A stretch of DNA of 64,000 bases from Streptomyces cylindrosporus (lineage in GTDB: Bacteria > Actinomycetota > Actinomycetes > Streptomycetales > Streptomycetaceae), in assembly GCF_022698165.1 (NCBI RefSeq), contig NZ_JALDAY010000015.1, forward strand, positions 1-64,000. The letters are read 5' to 3'. A model generated the notes under the pieces. The model saw nothing but the letters and a program-made list of their open reading frames with translations, had not been told where the DNA came from and made no database searches. The translations under genes and the position numbers were made by a program. Below are positions 36,074 to 43,176 of the stretch, one piece after another (within the stretch, counting starts at the first letter, position 1; every line of letters starts with the position of its first letter).

Positions 36074-37282
36074 GTGTCCCGTCGCCTGTTCACCTCGGAG
36101 TCCGTGACCGAGGGTCACCCCGACAAGATCGCTGACCAGATCAGCGACACCATTCTCGACGCGCTTCTGCGCGAGGACCCGACCTCCCGGGTCGCCGTCG
36201 AGACGCTCATCACCACCGGCCTGGTGCACGTCGCCGGTGAGGTCACCACCAAGACCTACGCGGACATCGCGACCCTCGTCCGCAACAAGATCCTCGAGAT
36301 CGGCTACGACTCCTCGAAGAAGGGCTTCGACGGCGCCTCCTGCGGTGTCTCGGTGTCCATCGGCGCGCAGTCCCCGGACATCGCGCAGGGTGTCGACACG
36401 GCGTACGAGAACCGCGTCGAGGGCGACGAGGACGAGCTGGACCGCCAGGGCGCCGGCGACCAGGGTCTGATGTTCGGCTACGCGACCGACGAGACGCCCA
36501 CCCTGATGCCGCTGCCGATCTTCCTGGCGCACCGCCTGTCCAAGCGGCTGTCCGAGGTCCGCAAGAACGGCACCATCCCCTACCTGCGCCCCGACGGCAA
36601 GACGCAGGTCACCATCGAGTACGACGGCGACAAGGCCGTGCGCCTCGACACCGTGGTCGTCTCCTCGCAGCACGCCAGCGACATCGACCTGGAGTCGCTG
36701 CTCGCCCCCGACATCCGCGAGTTCGTCGTGGAGCCGGAGCTGAAGGCGCTCCTGGACGAGGGCATCAAGCTCGACACGGAGAACTACCGCCTTCTGGTCA
36801 ACCCGACCGGCCGCTTCGAGATCGGCGGCCCGATGGGCGACGCCGGCCTCACCGGCCGCAAGATCATCATCGACACGTACGGCGGCATGGCCCGCCACGG
36901 CGGCGGCGCCTTCTCCGGCAAGGACCCGTCCAAGGTCGACCGCTCCGCCGCGTACGCGATGCGCTGGGTCGCGAAGAACGTCGTCGCCGCGGGCCTCGCC
37001 TCCCGCTGCGAGGTCCAGGTCGCGTACGCGATCGGCAAGGCCGAGCCCGTCGGTCTCTTCGTCGAGACCTTCGGCACGGCCAAGGTCGACGCCGAGAAGA
37101 TCGAGAAGGCCATCGACGAGGTCTTCGACCTCCGCCCGGCCGCGATCATCCGCGACCTCGACCTGCTCCGCCCGATCTACGCCCAGACGGCGGCCTACGG
37201 CCACTTCGGCCGTGAGCTCCCGGAGTTCACCTGGGAGAAGACGGACCGTGTGGACGCGCTGCGGAAGGCCGCGGGTTTGTAA
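36074..37282 (+). CDS. metK: S-adenosylmethionine synthetase
   Basis: 402 aa. Makes SAM from methionine and ATP. FTSESVTEGHPDKIADQISD, the adenine-loop GAGDQGLMFGYA, the P-loop-like GGGAFSGKDPSKVDRSAAY and the C-terminal RPIYAQTAAYGHFGR are intact. GTG start. The preceding 240 bp (35834-36073) contain no gene. A GATAAACT sequence near 35985 could include a -10, but I could not pair it with a -35, and no SAM-riboswitch pattern was recognised. Followed by a UUCG-loop terminator. Confidence 0.98.
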   Translation: MSRRLFTSESVTEGHPDKIADQISDTILDALLREDPTSRVAVETLITTGLVHVAGEVTTKTYADIATLVRNKILEIGYDSSKKGFDGASCGVSVSIGAQSPDIAQGVDTAYENRVEGDEDELDRQGAGDQGLMFGYATDETPTLMPLPIFLAHRLSKRLSEVRKNGTIPYLRPDGKTQVTIEYDGDKAVRLDTVVVSSQHASDIDLESLLAPDIREFVVEPELKALLDEGIKLDTENYRLLVNPTGRFEIGGPMGDAGLTGRKIIIDTYGGMARHGGGAFSGKDPSKVDRSAAYAMRWVAKNVVAAGLASRCEVQVAYAIGKAEPVGLFVETFGTAKVDAEKIEKAIDEVFDLRPAAIIRDLDLLRPIYAQTAAYGHFGRELPEFTWEKTDRVDALRKAAGL

Positions 37283-37299
37283 GCCCTGAGGATTGCAGC

Positions 37300-37330
37300 G
37301 AGGCCCGGTTCCCTTCGGGGGCCGGGCCTC
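37300..37330 (+). terminator. metK terminator with TTCG tetraloop
   Basis: GAGGCCCGG and CCGGGCCTC arms plus an inner CCC/GGG closed by TTCG (one bulge and one G-T wobble), 17 bp after the metK stop. Confidence 0.75.
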
Positions 37331-37428
37331 GGGCTTGTCCGGAGACCGGCACCCCGCCATCGTGGGTTGTGTCGCCGCCGGGGAGTCGGCCACCGGCCGG
37401 GCGGGGACGCCTTCGGGGGTGGGGCGGG

Positions 37429-40203
37429 GTGTCGCAGTACGAACGGCAAGTGCCCTTCTTCGGCAGGGGCGACGAACTCGCACAGCTCGACGCGCGGCTG
37501 CGCCGGGCCCTTGCCGGCGAGCCGCAACTCGTCGTGGTGGACGGCCCCGCCGGCATCGGCAAGACCTCGCTCGTCAGGCGCTTCCTGTACGAGAGCTGCC
37601 GGAGTCACTGCGTGCTGCGCGGCAGCGGCGAGGAACTCGAGACCGGGCTCTCGTACGGCGCCGTCGTGCAACTGCTGGCCGGCGTGCCGGACCCGCTGGA
37701 CGAACCGCTTGCCGGGCTGGTCCGGGGCGGGGCCGCCGACAGCCGGCTGCCCGATCCGATCACCGTCGGCTCGGCACTGGTCGATCTCTTCGGCTCGCTC
37801 CAGGACCGCGCCCCGCTCGTCGTGGTGCTCGACGACGTCCACTGGGCCGACACGCCCTCCCTGCAAGCCGTCACCTTCGCGCTGCGGCGCCTGCGGGTGG
37901 ACCGGGTGCTGACCCTGCTCACGGCACGCGACGTGACCGACCCCCGCCTGCCGGAGGGACTGCGCCGCCTCCTCGGGGACGACGGCACCCTGAAGGTGAC
38001 CCTGACCGGGCTCGCCGTCGACGACGTCGTACGGCTGAATGAGGCGTTCGGTCCCGCGGAACTGCCGCACTGGGCGGCCGCGCGGCTGTGCCGGCACACC
38101 GGCGGCAACCCGCTGCACACGAAGGCCCTGCTCCGGCAGTTCCCGGTCGACGTGTTCGTCTCGGACCGGGCGACACTGCCGGCACCGCGGGGGTACGAGC
38201 GGCTGATCGCCGCCCGGCTGGAGGCATGCACCATGCCGGCGCGGCGGCTCGTCGACGCCGCGAGCGTGCTCGGGATGTCCAGCCCGCTGCACCTGGCGGC
38301 CGAGCTCGGCGCCGTGCACGAGCCCCTCGGCGCGCTCGCGGAGGCGATGGCCTGCGAACTGCTGGAGGAGGGGCCGGCCGGTGACATGCCGCAGGCGGTC
38401 TTTCCGCACCCCCTCTCCCGCGCGGCCGTCTACCAGGGCCTGGAGCCCGCCTTGCGGACCCATCTGCATCTGCGGGCGGCCAGCCTCGCCGACGACCTCG
38501 CGCTGCGCCTCCAGCACCGGGCCCGGGCCGCCCTCGGGCCGGACCCGGAGCTGGCCGCGGAACTGGGGCGCCTGGCCGGGCTCCAGGCGGACGCGGCGGC
38601 CTGGTCGGCAGCCGCGGCATCCGCCCAGGCCGCGGGGAGGCTCTCGCCGGACCCGGAGCGGCGCGCACGGTGGCTGCGCCAGGCGGTCGAGTACCTGCTG
38701 CTCGCCGGTGACGTGAGCCAGGCCGCCCGGCTGGAGCACCGGGTGCGGGAACTGCCACCGGGAGCCGAACAGCACTACGTCCTCGGCCACTTGGCGCTCG
38801 TCGCCGGCCGCCACGACGAGGCCCGCCGCGAACTCACCGCCTGCTGGAACAGCCGGGACACCGGCACGTCGACCGAGACGATGCGTTCCGCGGCCGAGCA
38901 ACTGGCCTGGCTGTCCCTCATCGAGAGCGACGGCTGCGCCACCGTCGACTGGGCGTACCGGGGCCTGGCCCTCCCGCGGGCCCGCCGCTCGACCTTCCTG
39001 CGGGACTCGCTGGCCCTGGGCCTGGCCTTCGCCGGCCGGCCCAAGGAGGCACGGGCGGCCGTGGCGCACCTGCCGGCGGGCGGTGCGCACAGCCGTCCGG
39101 AGGAACGCGACGGACTGTTCGCCCGCGGAGTCATCAACCTGATGAGCGGCGCCCTCGACACCGCCTGCGGTGACCTGAAGGACGCCTACGTCTCGCACCG
39201 CCACGGCGGGCTCGCCTCCACCGCGCTCGCGGCACTCGCCTTCCTCGCCGACGCCGAGTTCCGCGCCGGACGGTGGGACGACGCCGTGGCCCACAGCACC
39301 CAGGCCGTGTCCCTGGCCGAGGACACCCGGATGTCGAGCCTCGCCCTCGCGCACGCTTTCGCGGCCTGCCCGCTCGCCGGGCGGGGCCTCTTCCAGGCGG
39401 CCGAGGCACACGCGAGCGCCGCCGTCGAGCACGCCCGGGCCTACGCGGACGTCAACGACGCCGTGATCGCGGCCGCCGCCCTCGCCCAGGTGCGCGCCGC
39501 CCAGGGCGACCACGAGGCGGTCGTCACCGCCCTGCACCCCTTCCTCGACCCCGCGATCGAGCCCCGTGACGCCCTCGACGAGGTCGGCCTCGTGACCTGG
39601 CACGCCCCGCTCGTGGAGGCTCTGACCCGGACCGGGCGTACCGACGAGGCCGACCGGGTGCTGCGCGGCTACGAGAGCCGCGCCGCCGAGCGCGACCGCT
39701 GGCTCGACCTGGCCGCCGCCGCCCGTTGCCGAGGCCTGCTGGACGGCGTCCGCGGCGACACCGACACCGCCGAACAGGCTTTCCGAGCCGGACTCGAACA
39801 CTGCGCGCGGGGCGAACCCTGCTGGGAGAAGGCGCTGTTGCAGCTGTCGTACGGCACCTTCCTGCGCCGTACCGGCAAGCGCGGTGCGGCCGTGGACCAA
39901 CTGGAGGACGCCTGGGCCGTGTTCCGGCGGCTGGAGGCGGCGCCCTACCTCGACCAGTGCCTGACCGAACTGGCCGCCTGCGGGCGCCGGACCAGCCGCC
40001 CGGCGGACGCGGCACGCCCCGTGCTCACCGCGCAGGAACTGACCGTGGCACGACTGGCCGTCCAGGGACTGACCAACCGCCAGATAGCCCGGGAACTCGT
40101 CCTCAGCGTGAAGACCATCGAGTACCACCTGGGCAACACCTACGCCAAGCTCGGCATCACCTCGCGCATGGGCCTCGTCTCGAAGGTGGGCCCGAGTCCC
40201 TGA
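37429..40203 (+). CDS. LAL-family (MalT-like) ATPase transcriptional regulator, LuxR C-terminal
   Basis: 924 aa. AAA/STAND ATPase at the N-terminus with Walker A DGPAGIGKTSLVRR (residues about 38-50) and Walker B PLVVVLDDVHWADTPSLQ. A long helical-repeat middle of about 600 residues is followed by a C-terminal LuxR HTH (LTAQELTVARLAVQGLTNRQIARELVLSVKTIEYHLGNTYAKLGI). GTG at 37429 begins SQYERQVPFFGR, the usual LAL start, with G-rich sequence upstream. LALs typically activate pathway genes in response to a small ligand. It is the first gene of an insertion between metK and priA, and the two unknown genes downstream on the same strand are the obvious targets. Confidence 0.93.
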   Translation: MSQYERQVPFFGRGDELAQLDARLRRALAGEPQLVVVDGPAGIGKTSLVRRFLYESCRSHCVLRGSGEELETGLSYGAVVQLLAGVPDPLDEPLAGLVRGGAADSRLPDPITVGSALVDLFGSLQDRAPLVVVLDDVHWADTPSLQAVTFALRRLRVDRVLTLLTARDVTDPRLPEGLRRLLGDDGTLKVTLTGLAVDDVVRLNEAFGPAELPHWAAARLCRHTGGNPLHTKALLRQFPVDVFVSDRATLPAPRGYERLIAARLEACTMPARRLVDAASVLGMSSPLHLAAELGAVHEPLGALAEAMACELLEEGPAGDMPQAVFPHPLSRAAVYQGLEPALRTHLHLRAASLADDLALRLQHRARAALGPDPELAAELGRLAGLQADAAAWSAAAASAQAAGRLSPDPERRARWLRQAVEYLLLAGDVSQAARLEHRVRELPPGAEQHYVLGHLALVAGRHDEARRELTACWNSRDTGTSTETMRSAAEQLAWLSLIESDGCATVDWAYRGLALPRARRSTFLRDSLALGLAFAGRPKEARAAVAHLPAGGAHSRPEERDGLFARGVINLMSGALDTACGDLKDAYVSHRHGGLASTALAALAFLADAEFRAGRWDDAVAHSTQAVSLAEDTRMSSLALAHAFAACPLAGRGLFQAAEAHASAAVEHARAYADVNDAVIAAAALAQVRAAQGDHEAVVTALHPFLDPAIEPRDALDEVGLVTWHAPLVEALTRTGRTDEADRVLRGYESRAAERDRWLDLAAAARCRGLLDGVRGDTDTAEQAFRAGLEHCARGEPCWEKALLQLSYGTFLRRTGKRGAAVDQLEDAWAVFRRLEAAPYLDQCLTELAACGRRTSRPADAARPVLTAQELTVARLAVQGLTNRQIARELVLSVKTIEYHLGNTYAKLGITSRMGLVSKVGPSP

Positions 40204-40208
40204 ACCGG

Positions 40209-40246
40209 GCGCCCCGGGGGACAACCCGGGGATTTCCCCGGGGCGC
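40209..40246 (+). terminator. Hairpin after the LAL regulator
   Basis: Perfect 11-bp GC arms (40209-40219 and 40236-40246) with a 16-nt loop, starting 6 bp after the stop. It lies in the 143-bp gap before the 616-aa gene, suggesting that gene has its own promoter. Confidence 0.5.
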
Positions 40247-40346
40247 GACGGCCGCCCCCGGGCCTAGCTTCGCGGCCAAGACAGTCCGTTCCCGGCGGTC
40301 CGCACCGGGCCGCCGGGACATCCGTGCCAGGAGAAGGGGGAAAACC

Positions 40347-42197
40347 GTGTCTCTGGACGATCTCATCACCCCGGTCGGTGCCGACGACATGGCGAAGTTC
40401 ACCGGCAAGGGCGGAAAGGCCGCCGGAATCAACTACGACGTACCGCTGCCCGGTGCCTACGACTGGCGCCGGATCGTCCCGCTCGCGTTTCCCGGCGCCG
40501 TCTTCACCGACTTCGCGCGCCGCAGCGGTACCTCACTGCTCCAGCTCGGCGTGGTCAAGGGCGACGACGGCCGGCTGACCGGCATCGACCGCGACAAGCT
40601 CGTACAGCTCTACCGGCGGACCATGCCGGTGACGGCCAAACCCTCCCTCCGGCTGGTCGCCGAGGTCGGCGGCGACGTCAATCCGCTGCTCGGCGGCGCC
40701 GTAGCCGCGCGGGGGCTCGACACACCCCAGGGCACCGAGAGCGTGCGAGACAAGCTGATCGCGCGTCGGCAGCTGAACGCCGAGCCCGAGGACGTGCCCC
40801 TGCAGCGGACCCGGATCGACTCCTACCTGGAGAAGCTGGCCGACCGTGAGGCCGCCGTCACGGTCCCGGCGAACCAGGCGACCGCGACGATCACGGTGCC
40901 GGCCCCGGGCCTGGGGGACAGCGTGGTACCGGTGACCGTCGACCCGGTGGCCTCCGTCGCGCCCCGGCTGGCGCTCGTCGAGACCTGGGAACTCCGGTCG
41001 TTCCTGGGCGACTACGGACTCGGCCGCACCCTGCAGACCTTCTCACTGCTGCCCGGCGAACGGCAGACCATCACCGTGGAGACGTGGCGCAGTGCGGCGG
41101 CCACCCGTGAGGACGCCACCTCGGTCTTCGAGTCCGCCGACTCGGCGGCCCAGACCCGCTTCACCTCGTCGCTGCTCAACGAGTCCGGAGCGGCCCAGCA
41201 GGACCAGGGCGGCTGGGCGCTGTCCGTGTCGTCCTCCAGCAAGGGCGGCGCGCACTTCCTCGGCCTGGTCGACCTGGAGACCCGCCTCGACACGTCGTTC
41301 GCCGCCAACCACCAGGAGGCCAGCCAGCGGTGGGCGAGCTCGGTCAGCCAGACCGCCCGCGACCACGCCGCGCAGGTCAACAACAGCCGCAGGCAGAGCG
41401 CCGAGTCCACGAGCCAGGTCAGCACCGCGTCCGGGGCCACCAGCACCATCGTGCGCGAGATCAGCAACACCAATCTGCGGCGCGTGCTGAACTTCGTCTT
41501 CCGCGAGCTCAACCAGACGTACGAGACGCACATCGTGCTGCGCGACATCAAGGTGGCGTTCTTCAACGGGCGGCTCGGCTCCGCCGAGATCGTCGCGCTG
41601 CCCGACCTGGGCAGGCTGCTGGAGCGCCATGTCGTCGAAGGCGAGCGCGCCGAGGTGGCGGCCAAGATCCTCTCGCTGTGCGCCGAGCGGATCGACGCCG
41701 ACGGCGACCTCGTCACGACGCTCCAGGTGGGCCGCAACCCGCGCGGGGTGAAGTACGACTGGAAGACCGCCCCGCTGGGCGACGACGGCCGTGTGGTGCC
41801 CCAGCACGCCGATCCGTTCGAGGGCGGCGCCCGCTGGCGGTTCAGGCCCGTCAAGGTCGTCGACGGACGGGAGCAGGAGCTGGACGGCGTGGTGATGGAC
41901 CGCACCGACGTCGTGCTGCGGACCGACAACCTCGTCGTCGAGGCCCTGCTCGGGCAGGCCGACGCGCTCGACCCGTACGCGGCCGCGCTCCAGGCGCTGG
42001 ACCTGGTGAACCGGCAGTCCGAGACCGCCGCTCGGGACGGCGAGACGCGGCGCACCACGGACGCCCTGGGGCTCGTGCTGGCGCAGAAGGAGGACCAGCG
42101 CATCGACGCCTGGCAGAAGCTCTTCCCGGACGAGCCGGACATCGAGGTGGTCCCCGTGGCGGCCGTCAGCCACAACGGCGACGAGTCCCACGGCTAG
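40347..42197 (+). CDS. Large protein of unknown function, Ser/Ala/Gln-rich central region
   Basis: 616 aa, not recognised as a named family. Residues 30-110 look like a compact N-terminal domain. Residues 165-250 are beta-rich, ending in the segment RTLQTFSLLPGERQTITVE (LLPGE at 234-238). Residues about 250-370 are a Ser/Ala/Gln-rich, helix-forming, probably coiled-coil region with few prolines. Residues 371-410 hold a distinctive block (NLRRVLNFVFRELNQTYET followed by VLRDIKVAFFNG). The C-terminal 200 residues are mixed and end in a polar tail. No signal peptide or membrane helix. GTG at 40347 has AGGAGAAGGGGG upstream. Proteins with an LLPGE segment followed by a long polar coil read to me like structural or surface-assembly proteins, but this is only an impression. 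It is 12 bp from the next gene, clearly an operon. Confidence 0.75.
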   Translation: MSLDDLITPVGADDMAKFTGKGGKAAGINYDVPLPGAYDWRRIVPLAFPGAVFTDFARRSGTSLLQLGVVKGDDGRLTGIDRDKLVQLYRRTMPVTAKPSLRLVAEVGGDVNPLLGGAVAARGLDTPQGTESVRDKLIARRQLNAEPEDVPLQRTRIDSYLEKLADREAAVTVPANQATATITVPAPGLGDSVVPVTVDPVASVAPRLALVETWELRSFLGDYGLGRTLQTFSLLPGERQTITVETWRSAAATREDATSVFESADSAAQTRFTSSLLNESGAAQQDQGGWALSVSSSSKGGAHFLGLVDLETRLDTSFAANHQEASQRWASSVSQTARDHAAQVNNSRRQSAESTSQVSTASGATSTIVREISNTNLRRVLNFVFRELNQTYETHIVLRDIKVAFFNGRLGSAEIVALPDLGRLLERHVVEGERAEVAAKILSLCAERIDADGDLVTTLQVGRNPRGVKYDWKTAPLGDDGRVVPQHADPFEGGARWRFRPVKVVDGREQELDGVVMDRTDVVLRTDNLVVEALLGQADALDPYAAALQALDLVNRQSETAARDGETRRTTDALGLVLAQKEDQRIDAWQKLFPDEPDIEVVPVAAVSHNGDESHG

Positions 42198-42209
42198 GGG
42201 CCGGGCGCC

Positions 42210-43136
42210 ATGCCGGACACGAGTGAGCCGTACGACGGGGTCGTCGTCTTCGACGAGTCCGAGGCCGAGCCGATCGTCGGACGCGTCCCGTCCGCCTACG
42301 CGCGGGTGATCGTCTTCGACGACTCGGACGCCGAGGTGATCGTCGCGCGGCCGCCGGCCCCCGACGAGGACACACCGGCGCTCGACGCCTACGAGGACGT
42401 CGTGGCCGCACCGCCCGCGGGCCGGGAGCAGCCGTACCGGCGAGCGGTCGAGGACACGGCCGTGACCCGGGCCGAGGCGGCCGTGGCACCCGCTCCGGTC
42501 CGGATCCGCACCACCGGGCCGGAGGACCGGCCCGAGTGGTGGCCGGAGGCGACGGGCATCTCCTTCGAACTCCAGGACGCCTGGCTGCTGCCGCCGCCCG
42601 ACGACATCGAGACCGAACTGCCCCTGGCGCAGACCCAGGTGCTCAGCTGGCTGCGGGCCCACCGCGAGCTGATCGACGCCGCGGCCGCGCGCCGGCGCAT
42701 CGACCGGCGGGCCATCGCCGCCGCGATCGCGTGGGAGGCGCTGGTCAACGTCCGCAGCGCGTCCTGGCGGGCGGTCGGACCGGGCAAGGTGCACGTCGAC
42801 GCGGCGGTGGTGCGCGAGACGGAGGCGGCCGGGTACCTGCCCCGGCGCACCTCGGCCGAACGGGAGCGGATCCTCGCCAGACCGGCCGGAGCCGTCGACT
42901 ACATCGCCGCCGTCATGGCGGCGAAGGCCGACATCGCCGCGGTCTTCGGCTTCGACATCCGTTCCCGGGTCGACATCCTCACCAACGAGTACCAGGGGCG
43001 CAGCCTGCGCGAGTGGACCGAACACCTGGTGAACAAGCGCGAGACCACCCTGAAGGGAGAGAACGCCATGGCCGTCTGGTCCCTGCGCCACCTGCACTAC
43101 CTGGAGTTGGCGGGCGGCGGTCCGACCGCACCCTGA
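42210..43136 (+). CDS. Unknown protein with N-terminal tandem acidic repeat and muramidase-like helical segment
   Basis: 308 aa. Residues 9-25 and 31-47 are a tandem repeat of the form V-[VI]-V-F-D-[ED]-S-[ED]-A-E-x-I-V-x-R. A Pro/Ala-rich linker extends to about 105. Residues about 140-290 are mostly helical: IDRRAIAAAIAWEALVNV with E176 in the position expected of a lysozyme/transglycosylase catalytic Glu, VGPGKVH, and IAAVMAAKADIAAVFGFDIRSRVDILTNEYQG. These segments remind me of lysozyme-like proteins, but no export signal is present and the call is weak. ATG start 12 bp after the 616-aa gene, so the two are co-expressed; it ends 40 bp before priA. Confidence 0.7.
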   Translation: MPDTSEPYDGVVVFDESEAEPIVGRVPSAYARVIVFDDSDAEVIVARPPAPDEDTPALDAYEDVVAAPPAGREQPYRRAVEDTAVTRAEAAVAPAPVRIRTTGPEDRPEWWPEATGISFELQDAWLLPPPDDIETELPLAQTQVLSWLRAHRELIDAAAARRRIDRRAIAAAIAWEALVNVRSASWRAVGPGKVHVDAAVVRETEAAGYLPRRTSAERERILARPAGAVDYIAAVMAAKADIAAVFGFDIRSRVDILTNEYQGRSLREWTEHLVNKRETTLKGENAMAVWSLRHLHYLELAGGGPTAP

Positions 43137-43176
43137 GCACCGTCGGCTGTCAGTGGGGTCTGATACCAATGATGCT

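Noticed and set aside
39726..42197. 823-aa version of the unknown protein starting inside the LAL gene
   Set aside because: The extra 207 codons lie in another frame of the LAL gene and cross its terminator; the GTG at 40347 has a strong Shine-Dalgarno.
37283..43176. Mobile-element insertion between metK and priA
   Set aside because: No integrase, transposase, tRNA target or flanking direct repeats were seen, so I describe it as accessory rather than mobile.
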